From an uncultured Prevotellaceae bacterium (lineage in GTDB: Bacteria; Bacteroidota; Bacteroidia; Bacteroidales; Bacteroidaceae): 64,000 bases of DNA. The notes beneath the pieces are model-generated. The model saw only the letters and a program-made list of their open reading frames with translations, had not been told where the DNA came from and did no database searches. Where the stretch lies: NCBI GenBank assembly GCA_902801375.1, contig CADCIB010000006.1, positions 1 to 64,000 on the forward strand, written 5' to 3'. The position numbers and the translations under genes are program-made. Positions 24,628 to 33,603 of this stretch are shown here, piece by piece (the first letter of the stretch is position 1; the number at the start of each line of letters is the position of its first letter).

Positions 24628-26283
24628 TCAATAGGAGGCAATCTTTCGGATGTCTTCCTCAAAAGTTTCCTTCTGTACAGCCTTCGCCTTCAGCTTTGAA
24701 CGATAAGTGTAGATGGTCGTAATCGACGAGCGGAGAATCTCGGCTATCTTCTGGTTGTCGGTGATGCCAAGGCGTATCAATGCCAGCACGCGCAGCTCGG
24801 TGGTCAGCTTCGTTGAGTTGTCGAGCAACACAAACTGGTTGTCAGTGGTCAGCAGGCGGTTTACCTCGCTGATGAAATTCGGATAGATGTTCAGGAATGC
24901 GGTGTCGAAATTCTGGTGGAACATACGGATACCGCTGCTGATAGGGCCATTGTTCTTCAATTCTGCATAGAGAGTGTCAAGTTTGTGGTCTCGTGCCAAT
25001 CGGTTCAACTGTTTCATGCGCTCTTCACCGCGGTGTATCAGACTGCTGCACAACTCAAGGAAGCGGCCTATGTACTCGTCCTTGATACGATTGGCCTCTT
25101 TCATCTCAGCGTTCAGCAAACGCATTTGATCGTTCACCGCTTGCATGACCTGATTGTGGTTGGTCAGCTCTTTGTTCATTTCGTGTATCTTTTGGTTGGC
25201 CGACCGACGCTTGTAAAGCAGCCAGATGGTAAAGATGATGAAGCCCGCAAGCAATAAGGCAATCACTGTCAAGATAATAAGTAAACGGATGGTACGCTCC
25301 TGAGCGAGCGAACGTTCCGTGTCGTAGGCCTTCGAGATAAAAGGTGTCAGACGCGCCACCTGCATGCTGCGCAACCTGCTGCCGTATTGCTGCGCGTCGT
25401 TGCTGGCACGTGAGAGATAACGATAGGCACGCTCGTAGTCGCCGCGCTCCATCAGGATTGCCGCCAGTTCTCTCAGGGCGTTGTTCTCGAGTATGGCACC
25501 GCGCAGGTCGCTGATGGCTGAGAGCAGCAGATAGTGCTCCTGTTGTCGGGGATTGTTGTTCTTCCAATGGAAATAAGCCAAGGTGCTGGCCACTATGCTG
25601 TAGCGACGGTCGCCCTGCTGCAACGAGGGAAGATATTGCTCAAACTGCCGGATGGCTCCCTCCACGTCGCCTTGTTCGCAGGTATAGCTGGCGTGGTTTG
25701 CCTTATATTCAAACGAAGCCTTGTCCGCTATCTCTAACAACAGCTGGCGGTAGTGTTGGGCACTATCGATGTATTGCATGAAATAAGGAGTGTACTGCGC
25801 CATCTCCGATCGATACAGGTTCAGTTCGGCCCATTGGTTGTAGTAGGCTACGCGGGTGGCGGTTGTCAATTGTAAAGGCTCTATGCTGTCGAGCAGCAAA
25901 CGGGCGTTGTTGAAAATGCCCGACACACTCAGAATGTGTGCCATCCGTATGGCACTGACAGCACGACGCTCAGGGTCGGCGGCAGCCAATGCGCTCTGCA
26001 TGTTGCGGTTGATGTAATGGAAGGCGGAGTCGAATCGGAAAGCGAGGTACTCATCATACAGGCGTAGGTTTATGTCGTATTCTTGCTCGGCGGTCAGCTC
26101 CACACCATGCAGGCCATGGAAAAGCGAAGCTATCTGTTGCTCCTTGGTAGCCACAATATCATCATGACAGGCTATGAGGCTGTCGAGTTTATGGTATAGG
26201 GCGGCTGACTGCGAGTCGCCTTGGGGAGCTCCACATGCTGCGAAGAGTAAGGTTGCAAAGAAGTAGACTATGGCTTTCTTCAT
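24628..26283 (-). CDS. DUF6377 membrane regulator with TPR sensor region, divergent from the starch operon
   Basis: 551 residues from the ATG at 26283, which gives MKKAIVYFFATLLFAACG with a lipobox-like end; a start at 26319 adds 12 residues. Residues 30-330 are helical TPR-like repeats (periplasmic). One membrane helix follows (LLIILTVIALLLAGFIIFTIWLLY, about 335-358), then a coiled coil, and at the C-terminus a LuxR/GerE-like helix-turn-helix: LALIRLGITDNQKIAEILRSSITTIYTYRSKLK. It has no kinase or receiver domain, so it would bind DNA from the membrane. It is divergent from the GH97-susC-susD operon, the place where SusR-type activators sit, so it probably controls starch use. Confidence 0.85.
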   Translation of the reverse strand: MKKAIVYFFATLLFAACGAPQGDSQSAALYHKLDSLIACHDDIVATKEQQIASLFHGLHGVELTAEQEYDINLRLYDEYLAFRFDSAFHYINRNMQSALAAADPERRAVSAIRMAHILSVSGIFNNARLLLDSIEPLQLTTATRVAYYNQWAELNLYRSEMAQYTPYFMQYIDSAQHYRQLLLEIADKASFEYKANHASYTCEQGDVEGAIRQFEQYLPSLQQGDRRYSIVASTLAYFHWKNNNPRQQEHYLLLSAISDLRGAILENNALRELAAILMERGDYERAYRYLSRASNDAQQYGSRLRSMQVARLTPFISKAYDTERSLAQERTIRLLIILTVIALLLAGFIIFTIWLLYKRRSANQKIHEMNKELTNHNQVMQAVNDQMRLLNAEMKEANRIKDEYIGRFLELCSSLIHRGEERMKQLNRLARDHKLDTLYAELKNNGPISSGIRMFHQNFDTAFLNIYPNFISEVNRLLTTDNQFVLLDNSTKLTTELRVLALIRLGITDNQKIAEILRSSITTIYTYRSKLKAKAVQKETFEEDIRKIASY

Positions 26284-26316
26284 CAGTTTGGTGTTGTGGG
26301 TTAGTGAATTTCGTCG

Positions 26317-26348
26317 CAAAGGTAGGCATTTTCCCTGACATCGCCAAA
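26317..26348 (-). promoter_or_regulatory. Promoter of the DUF6377 regulator gene
   Basis: Minus strand: TTTG (26348-26345), 20 bases, TACCTTTG (26324-26317). Confidence 0.6.
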
Positions 26349-26478
26349 TACGGGCGCCCTATAAAGGTAAAAATCAAGGTATAAACGGCTTGCAAATGTT
26401 TTGATTTTTTCAACTATCTATAGGTGTAATGAGCTTGTAAATCAGTGGGTTATGTTTTTCTTGATTTAGATTTTTACT

Positions 26479-26517
26479 TGATAGTCTTGCCTATCATGGT
26501 TTTACGTGCTACTTTTG
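26479..26517 (+). promoter_or_regulatory. Promoter and possible operator of the starch operon
   Basis: TACTTTTG at 26510-26517 is a good -7 box; the -33 box is only TTGC (26487-26490), as expected for an activated promoter. An inverted repeat TGATAG-TCTTGC... CTATCA (26479-26496) covers the -33 position and is a candidate regulator site. Confidence 0.5.
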
Positions 26518-26559
26518 CATTCGAAATCGTTATCAACAATCAAAATTAATTCTTTCAAC

Positions 26560-28668
26560 ATGCTTCATTTTAGAGTAGTTCGATTGGCGTTTTTATTCCT
26601 TTGTTGCAGCTTGGCTCATGGCTACGCAAAGGATGTGATTGTATCTTCTCCCAACGGCAGCATTACAGTGACGGTCGGCGTGAAGGACAACAAACCTTAT
26701 TATTGGGTAAAGTATCATGGGAAGACGCTCATCTGTCCCTCTCATCTTGGCTTTCAGCTCGACAGTGGCTGGCTGGGCGAGAATGTAAGAATGGTGGGCC
26801 ATAGCTACGATACCAAGGACGAGACATGGACGCAGCCTTGGGGCGAAGAACGTGAGGTGCGCAACCACTACAACGAACTCACGGTCTCCTTCCAAGAAAA
26901 ACCTCGTCCTGTGCAACGTGCTTCCGCCACGTTGTCCTCAACCTCTGCCACATCGTCCTCCGCTCCCCAACGCATGAATGTCGTGTTCCGTGTGTTCGAC
27001 GACGGAGTGGGATTCAGATACATTCTACCGACAATCAATAAAGGTGAAAGATTTTGCATTCAGGATGAATTGACCGAGATAACCTTGGCACACGATGCCA
27101 AGGCTTGGTCAATTCCAACCAACCACACAGAGTACTTCGAAGGCATCTACAACGCCGAGCTCCTCAGCCGCAAAGACACGGTCTGCACGCCACTCACCAT
27201 AGAGTATGAAGACTCCATCTATCTTGCCATCCACGAAGCCGCTCTCGAAGACTATGCAAGCATCAACCTAACGCCCGTCACCCCTCACCTCCCATTGGGA
27301 AAGTCGGAAGGTGACTCCCGTTCTGTGACACGCGGTTTCGCCGCGTCGCCCCTCACTCTCCGCACCGCCCTTACTCCATGGCAGAATGGAGTGAAAGTCT
27401 ATTGTCAAGGCGAAACGAAGTCGCCTTGGCGCACCGTCATCATCTGCAAAACGCCAGGGCAGCTCATCACATCGCGCCTCATGCTCAATCTCAACGAACC
27501 ATCACGCATTGAGGATACTTCATGGATTGAGCCAGGACGATACATCGGCATCTGGTGGAGCATTCACAAGAAAAAGAATACCTGGGATATGGGACCTAAC
27601 CACGGGGCAACCACACAAAACGTAAAACGCTACATCGACTTCGCCGCACGACATGGCTTCAGCGGCGTACTTGCCGAAGGATGGAACGTAGGATGGGGCG
27701 AAGGAGAGAAAGTTTCTTACCTGCAACCCTATCCCGATTTCGACATCGAAGAGGTCTGCAACTATGCTTTGACAAAGGGTGTGCGATTCATCGGACATAC
27801 CGAGACGTGGGGCAACACCCGACTCCTCGAGCAGCAGATGGATTCAGCTTTCGCTTGGTATAGCCGACTCGGCATTCGAGCCGTCAAGACAGGATATGTG
27901 GGCCACCTTTTCGATGGCAAAGAGTTGGCGAAGTCGCAATACGGAATACGTCACTACCGGAAGGTCATCGAAACGGCAGCCAAACATCACATCATGATCG
28001 ACAACCATGAGCCGGCCATGCCCACAGGCATTCAGCGTACATGGCCTAACCTCATGACGCAAGAGGGAGTGCGCGGACAGGAGTACAACGCCTGGGATGT
28101 AAAGGGAGGAAATCCCCCATCACATACTGTCACACTACCCTTTACGCGATGTCTCGCAGGACCTACAGACTTCACACCCGCCATCTTCAACTTTTCCGAG
28201 GTTGTGAAAGGCACTCATCCTCACAGCACACTGGCAAAACAGCTCGCTGAGTTCGTTGTCATCTACAGTCCCCTACAGATGGCTGCCGACGCCATTGAGA
28301 ACTACGAGGGACAGCCGGCACTCACGTTTATCGAGAGTTGCCCTACTACTTGGGAAAAAACCATCGTGCCCAACGGCGAAATCAGTCAGTATGTCGCCAT
28401 CGCACGAAAGGAACGCGACGGCGAACGATGGTTTGTCGGGGCTATCACCAATGAGCAATCCCGGACAATCGTACTGCCCCTCGACTTCCTCGATGCCGAT
28501 ACTCCTTATCGGGCCGTCATCTATGAGGACGGACCAGATGCCGACTATGAGACCAATCCCTATCCCATGACTATCCGGCAAATCATGGTCAATCATCAAA
28601 CATCTCTCGTCCTTAACCTCGCAAGAAGCGGAGGAGCAGCCATCAGAATAGAAAAGTTAAACCCTTAA
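26560..28668 (+). CDS. GH97 alpha-glucosidase (SusB-like)
   Basis: 702 residues from the ATG at 26560 (MLHFRVVRLAFLFLCCSLAHG signal peptide); the longer reading has no signal at its start. The N-terminal beta-sandwich is followed by a TIM barrel with YIGIWWSI, AEGWNVGWG, KTGYVGHLFDG, MIDNHEPAMPTGIQRTWPN, and LMTQEGVRGQEYN, the usual GH97 landmarks with conserved glutamates. It hydrolyses malto-oligosaccharides to glucose in the periplasm. At about residues 240-265 it carries TPHLPLGKSEGDSRSVTRGFAASP, read from a family-B repeat (27279-27356), that looks inserted into the N-terminal domain. First gene of the starch operon. Confidence 0.9.
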   Translation: MLHFRVVRLAFLFLCCSLAHGYAKDVIVSSPNGSITVTVGVKDNKPYYWVKYHGKTLICPSHLGFQLDSGWLGENVRMVGHSYDTKDETWTQPWGEEREVRNHYNELTVSFQEKPRPVQRASATLSSTSATSSSAPQRMNVVFRVFDDGVGFRYILPTINKGERFCIQDELTEITLAHDAKAWSIPTNHTEYFEGIYNAELLSRKDTVCTPLTIEYEDSIYLAIHEAALEDYASINLTPVTPHLPLGKSEGDSRSVTRGFAASPLTLRTALTPWQNGVKVYCQGETKSPWRTVIICKTPGQLITSRLMLNLNEPSRIEDTSWIEPGRYIGIWWSIHKKKNTWDMGPNHGATTQNVKRYIDFAARHGFSGVLAEGWNVGWGEGEKVSYLQPYPDFDIEEVCNYALTKGVRFIGHTETWGNTRLLEQQMDSAFAWYSRLGIRAVKTGYVGHLFDGKELAKSQYGIRHYRKVIETAAKHHIMIDNHEPAMPTGIQRTWPNLMTQEGVRGQEYNAWDVKGGNPPSHTVTLPFTRCLAGPTDFTPAIFNFSEVVKGTHPHSTLAKQLAEFVVIYSPLQMAADAIENYEGQPALTFIESCPTTWEKTIVPNGEISQYVAIARKERDGERWFVGAITNEQSRTIVLPLDFLDADTPYRAVIYEDGPDADYETNPYPMTIRQIMVNHQTSLVLNLARSGGAAIRIEKLNP
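27279..27356. repeat. Interspersed repeat, family B, inside the GH97 gene
   Basis: Contains CCTCCCATTGGGAAAGTCGG and AAGGTG, then GACACGCGGTTTCGCCGCGTC, whose ends (GACACGCGG / CCGCGTC) are self-complementary. It keeps the frame and adds about 25 residues. Confidence 0.6.
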
Positions 28669-28751
28669 GCCCTCCCTGCTCTTCGAAACTTCCCCTAACT
28701 TCTCATTCATCATCAACACAATATTATTTATTAACTAATCACACAATTCCT

Positions 28752-31694
28752 ATGGAAAAAGCAAAACAACTATGCTGCCGATTGGCAGTCTTACTGACAG
28801 TCGCGTGTTTTGCCTTTGATGTCGCGGCACAGACCAGCATCAAGGGGCATGTCAAAGATGCCACCGGTGAAGACATCATCGGGGCAACCGTCACGCTAAA
28901 AGACCAAAGTGGCGGTACCATCACCGACTTCGATGGTAACTTCGAGCTGCAATGCAAGGCAGGAACAAAGCTGGTGATTACTTATGTGGGCTTCAACCCC
29001 CAGGAGGTAAGCGCCAAGGACGGAATGGAAGTTGTGCTGCAAGAAGACGTGGCACAGCTCAATGAAGTGGTGGTCGTGGGCTATGGCTCACTGGCCAAAA
29101 AAGAGATCTCAAGCTCCGTGGTTCAGATCAACAAGGAGCAGTTCAACCAAGGCGCCGCTACCGACCCAATGGCTCTCATCGCAGGCAAGGTGAGCGGACT
29201 CAACGTAGCAGCGACGGCTGAAGCCAACCCCAACTCGATGACCGAGATCCAGGTGCGTGGCGCTGGGTCACTGACAGCCAGTAACGGGCCGTTGGTGGTC
29301 ATCGACGGTATTGCCGGAGGCGACCTGCGTAACATCGCAAACCAGGATGTCGAGTCTATCACCGTCTTGAAAGATGCTGGCTCGGCTGCCATCTACGGTA
29401 CTCGCGGCGCTAACGGCGTCATCCTCGTCACTACCAAGAAAGGTTCGGGAGCCGCTGGCGTGACCAACATCACGTACGACAGCTATATCGCCCTGAACGT
29501 GGCAAAACCCAAGCCCGACATCCTTACCACCGATGAGTTCCGACGTTCGCGTCGTGGTCAGGACTATGGCGGTGACACCGATTGGTGGGACGAGATCACA
29601 CGCCCCGTAAGCTATAACCTCAACCAGTATCTCTCCATTGACAGCTCTACGAAAAACGGCTACTTCGGCATGTCGGCCAACTACAAGAAAAGCAATGGCC
29701 TTGACATCGTTTCTGGTCGAGAGGAGTATGGCGCACGATTCGTGGGTGAGCAGCGTGTGCTCAACAACCGCGTGCAGTTCAATGCCTCGCTTTCCGCACG
29801 CAAGGTAAAAGAAGATTGGGGCAACGACGGACTCTTTGACACCGCTCTGACCATGAACCCCACCATACCCGTGAAAAACGCTGATGGCACCTACTATCAG
29901 CCCAACTCTCCTACAGACATCCACAACCCGGTGAACGACTTGCGCGAGAACGTCTCCAACGGCAACCGCATCTATCTGCTGGGAAACGCCGACGTGAAAC
30001 TGAACATACTGCAACTGGAACAGCACAACCTGAACACATCGCTCAGCTATGCCTTGCAGTACAACGACCTGAAGTCGAACTTCTACACGCCCTCCACCTC
30101 CAGTGAGTCCTACTGGAACGGTTATGCTGGACGTGCCAATATCAACTACCAGAAGTGGTGGACAAACCGCCTGGAATGGCTCGTCAACTACACACTTACA
30201 CTCAACGCTCACCAGTTGAAAGCCGTTTTGGGCTACTCCTGGGAGCGCAGTAAGTGGGAGCAGAGTGGCAACGAGAACATGGGTTTTGTCTACGACAACA
30301 TGACCTACCATGGCATCGCCAATGGTTCGTACCTCCGCGACGGAAAAGCCAACCTCTGGGCTGGTTCGTCGGAATCGACCCTCATCGGTTTCTTCGGTCG
30401 CCTCAACTACAACTTCAACGATATGATCTTCGCCACCGCATCGCTGCGTCGCGAGGGTAGCACCAAATTCGGTGTCAACACAAAATGGGGTAGTTTCCCA
30501 TCGGCTTCTATCGCTTGGGAAATCGTGAAAACCCCGTTCGCAGAAAGTCTCACCACAACATTCCAGAGTTTGAAACCTCGTATCTCATACGGTGTCACCG
30601 GTCGTTCCGACTTCGATGCCTATCGCTCGCTGTCGACATATAGCGGCTATGGTGCCTACTACATGGACAATCAGTGGATCAATGGTTATGCTCCTTCGCT
30701 CAATGCCAATCCTGACTTGGCTTGGGAGAAGTCTACAGCCTTCAACGTAGGTGTCGACTTCGTGGCTGTAAACAGTCGTTTGCGTGGTAGCGTGGAGTAT
30801 TTCGACCGTCGTTCGCAAGACCTGCTCTACAACTACACTGCCCCGCAGCCACCGTTTATCTACAACAATATTCTCGTGAATGTGGGAACAACGAAAAACA
30901 CGGGTGTTGAAGTGACGTTGGAATACGATGTGCTTGCCAAGAGTGCCCTGAAATGGACCACAGGCGTCAACTGGAGCATGGGTGATACGAAACTCACCAA
31001 ACTGTCGAGCGATGTCTACAAGATGGCATATCTCGACCTCTACGGAAAACCTGGCCCCGGTTCGAGCGAATACTTCTTCCGCGTGGAAGAGGGTGGCAAG
31101 ATAGGCCAGTTCTATGGATACGAACATGCAGGCATCGACGAGAACGGACTTTTGTTGATCTACGACAACAATGGCAACAAGGTGCCGGCAGCACAGGCCG
31201 ACCCGTCGTACAAACGCAAGATTGGCAATGGTGCCCCCAAGCATTTCCTGTCATGGAGCAATACGTTCCGCTATAAGAACTGGGACCTGAGCACACTCTT
31301 CCGTGGTGCCTTCGGCTATAAGATTTTCAACATGCGCAAATATGGCATGGGACTGCAGGGCGCTGGTACCGACAACGTGTTGCGCACAGCCTATACCGAC
31401 CATGCTGACGTGAAGGCCAGCGGTGGTATCATCTCCACCTACTTCCTTGAAAATGGCGACTATTTCAAGTTCGACAACGTCACACTCGGATACACCTTCC
31501 CCATGAAGAAGCGCGACCTCATCGAGAGCCTGCGCATCTATGTGACAGCAAAGAATCTCTTCACGCTCACTGGTTATGAGGGCAACGACCCCTCTATCGT
31601 CACCTCGACGGGCATCACGCCGGGCATCGACTCCAACAGTGCCTACCCGCAGGCCACTCAGCTGAGTTTGGGCGTCACGCTGCGATTCCATTAA
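28752..31694 (+). CDS. SusC-family TonB-dependent outer-membrane transporter
   Basis: 980 residues. Signal peptide (to about residue 26), a carboxypeptidase-like module (SIKGHVKDATGEDIIGATVTLKD), a plug domain with the family motifs LNEVVVVGYGSLAKKEI and DVESITVLKDAGSAAIYGTRGANGVILVTTKKG, then a large barrel ending in GVTLRFH. With SusD it pulls malto-oligosaccharides across the outer membrane using TonB energy. The start at 28752 is 83 bases after the GH97 stop. The next gene is its SusD partner, 41 bases on. Confidence 0.97.
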   Translation: MEKAKQLCCRLAVLLTVACFAFDVAAQTSIKGHVKDATGEDIIGATVTLKDQSGGTITDFDGNFELQCKAGTKLVITYVGFNPQEVSAKDGMEVVLQEDVAQLNEVVVVGYGSLAKKEISSSVVQINKEQFNQGAATDPMALIAGKVSGLNVAATAEANPNSMTEIQVRGAGSLTASNGPLVVIDGIAGGDLRNIANQDVESITVLKDAGSAAIYGTRGANGVILVTTKKGSGAAGVTNITYDSYIALNVAKPKPDILTTDEFRRSRRGQDYGGDTDWWDEITRPVSYNLNQYLSIDSSTKNGYFGMSANYKKSNGLDIVSGREEYGARFVGEQRVLNNRVQFNASLSARKVKEDWGNDGLFDTALTMNPTIPVKNADGTYYQPNSPTDIHNPVNDLRENVSNGNRIYLLGNADVKLNILQLEQHNLNTSLSYALQYNDLKSNFYTPSTSSESYWNGYAGRANINYQKWWTNRLEWLVNYTLTLNAHQLKAVLGYSWERSKWEQSGNENMGFVYDNMTYHGIANGSYLRDGKANLWAGSSESTLIGFFGRLNYNFNDMIFATASLRREGSTKFGVNTKWGSFPSASIAWEIVKTPFAESLTTTFQSLKPRISYGVTGRSDFDAYRSLSTYSGYGAYYMDNQWINGYAPSLNANPDLAWEKSTAFNVGVDFVAVNSRLRGSVEYFDRRSQDLLYNYTAPQPPFIYNNILVNVGTTKNTGVEVTLEYDVLAKSALKWTTGVNWSMGDTKLTKLSSDVYKMAYLDLYGKPGPGSSEYFFRVEEGGKIGQFYGYEHAGIDENGLLLIYDNNGNKVPAAQADPSYKRKIGNGAPKHFLSWSNTFRYKNWDLSTLFRGAFGYKIFNMRKYGMGLQGAGTDNVLRTAYTDHADVKASGGIISTYFLENGDYFKFDNVTLGYTFPMKKRDLIESLRIYVTAKNLFTLTGYEGNDPSIVTSTGITPGIDSNSAYPQATQLSLGVTLRFH

Positions 31695-31735
31695 TCACGT
31701 ATTATTATCAACGACAATAAAAAACAATAAACGTT

Positions 31736-33556
31736 ATGAAAGCAATCAAATATAGCATCATAGCTTTGGCAGTGGGTATGGGTACGGTGGCCTGCACTGA
31801 TCTCGACGAGAAAGTGTACGACCGCATCGACTCTTCTATCTACTACCAGAACGAGGCCAGCGTGAAGGGTGCCGTGGCTGCCATCTACAACCAGACATCC
31901 TCGACATTGGCTGGCGAGAACTTCTTCCATCTGGCTGAGTATCCTGCCGACCAGCTCACTTGGCGTGTATGGAACGGCGGACAGTGGGGATGGGACGAAG
32001 CCATGAAGACCGTGCTGTCGTGGCATAACTGGACTTCGGAGTCTACCATCATCGAGAATGCATGGTCAGGAGCATGGACGGCCGTAGGACTGGCCAACCT
32101 TCTGCTCAACGACCTGGAGGGTTTGAATGCTTCTACGCTGGGAATGAGCGAAGAGAAACTGTCACAATATGTAGCTGAAGTGCGCACCATTCGTGCATGG
32201 AACTACTATTGTATCTTTGAGCTGTGGGGCGGTGCACTTCCGCTGAACACCTCGGCAAGCAGTAATGTGCCAGGCACAGCTGATCCCGACTGGAACACTT
32301 CCTGCAAAATGATCTACGACTTCATCGCTGCAGAGCTCGATGAGACGGTGGGCAATCTGGCGAAAGAAGACGGAACACGCTCCACCGCCAACCGTGCCAA
32401 TCAGGGCATGAACCGCCTGCTGAAAGCTCGTCTGCTGCTGAATGCGGAGGTCTTCATCGGCGAGAAACACTACGACGAGTGTGAGGCGCTTTCGAAGGAA
32501 ATCATCAATGGCGTCTATGGCGCGTATGGCCTCGACGACAACTACCGCAACCTCTACAGCATCGACAACGTGAAGAGTCCTGAGGTGATCTTCGCTTTGG
32601 CTGCTGAAGACGGACAGGGTGCTGCCAATGCCATCTCCAATGTACGCACGATGGTGGGCATGTGGTATGGCTATGCCGACTACTTCGGACAGAGCTACGA
32701 TGGCATCGGTGCTTGGAACTGCGTCTGTCTGGTGCCTTCCTTCGACAATTCAGGAACAGTCCTGCCTACTGGTGGCACGGAGAATCCTGTCTGTTTCCTT
32801 GATGCCCCTTACGGCGACAAGTTAGGTGCTCCCTACGAGCGTTTCGACGATCGCGACATCCGCAAGCAGAACTACGTCTACAACACCACGACGAAGACCC
32901 ACGGACCGGGTATGTTCCTCAAGGGCACTATGCGTGCCAACTTCGGTACGGGCGATGTCTTGAAGGCTGATGCCGACCGCGACGGTCAGGACCTTGTCTA
33001 TGTCGACCAGGTAGGTACATTCCTCAACCAAGGACGCAACCTTGAGGTGGTGATGAACCCACGCTGGGGTGAGACCAATTCGGGTGTACGTCTGGTGAAA
33101 TACCCGCTCTACCCAAATGATGACCAGGGTGGATTCAAGTCGATCGACGATGTACAGTTCCGTCTGGCTGAGGCTTACTACAACGTTGCTGAGTGTGAGA
33201 TGCGTAAGGGCAACAGCGCCGAAGCCAAGAACTATGTCGACCGCGTGCGCCAGCGCTACTTCACCAGCGCCAACCGCACGGCTGCGCTGAGCATTCCCGG
33301 ACCGGGCTTCGATACGTTCGACATGGACTGGATGCTCTCTGAGTGGGGCAAGGAGTATTTGGGCGAAGGCAATCGTCGTCGCACCGACCTGCGCCGCTTC
33401 GATAAGTTCACGCAGGGCAAATGGTGGTTCTGGGGACGCGCCACGGAAGATGGGGTGAACCTGCCCGACCGCCGCGACCGCAAATATGAGTGGTATCCGC
33501 TGCCGCAGTCGGCATTGTCGGTGAACCCTGGACTCATCCAGAATCCGAACTACTAA
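31736..33556 (+). CDS. SusD-family starch-binding lipoprotein
   Basis: 606 residues. The lipobox MKAIKYSIIALAVGMGTVAC places it on the surface. SusD TPR-like helices (KLSQYVAEVRTIRAWNYYCIFELWGGALPL, NRANQGMNRLLKARLLLNAEVFI) and the C-terminal block FRLAEAYYNVAECEMRKGN and LGEGNRRRTDLRRF are typical. It caps the SusC barrel and presents substrate to it. Its neighbours (GH97, SusC, SusE-like, amylase) make starch the substrate. Confidence 0.96.
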   Translation: MKAIKYSIIALAVGMGTVACTDLDEKVYDRIDSSIYYQNEASVKGAVAAIYNQTSSTLAGENFFHLAEYPADQLTWRVWNGGQWGWDEAMKTVLSWHNWTSESTIIENAWSGAWTAVGLANLLLNDLEGLNASTLGMSEEKLSQYVAEVRTIRAWNYYCIFELWGGALPLNTSASSNVPGTADPDWNTSCKMIYDFIAAELDETVGNLAKEDGTRSTANRANQGMNRLLKARLLLNAEVFIGEKHYDECEALSKEIINGVYGAYGLDDNYRNLYSIDNVKSPEVIFALAAEDGQGAANAISNVRTMVGMWYGYADYFGQSYDGIGAWNCVCLVPSFDNSGTVLPTGGTENPVCFLDAPYGDKLGAPYERFDDRDIRKQNYVYNTTTKTHGPGMFLKGTMRANFGTGDVLKADADRDGQDLVYVDQVGTFLNQGRNLEVVMNPRWGETNSGVRLVKYPLYPNDDQGGFKSIDDVQFRLAEAYYNVAECEMRKGNSAEAKNYVDRVRQRYFTSANRTAALSIPGPGFDTFDMDWMLSEWGKEYLGEGNRRRTDLRRFDKFTQGKWWFWGRATEDGVNLPDRRDRKYEWYPLPQSALSVNPGLIQNPNY

Positions 33557-33603
33557 TGGGAGTTTTGACAACGTAATCAACGAATTTAAAAGGAAATAAG
33601 ATC

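Noticed and set aside
29268..30311. 347-residue open frame antisense to susC
   Set aside because: Antisense shadow of the SusC coding sequence, Val/His-rich with no recognisable motif.
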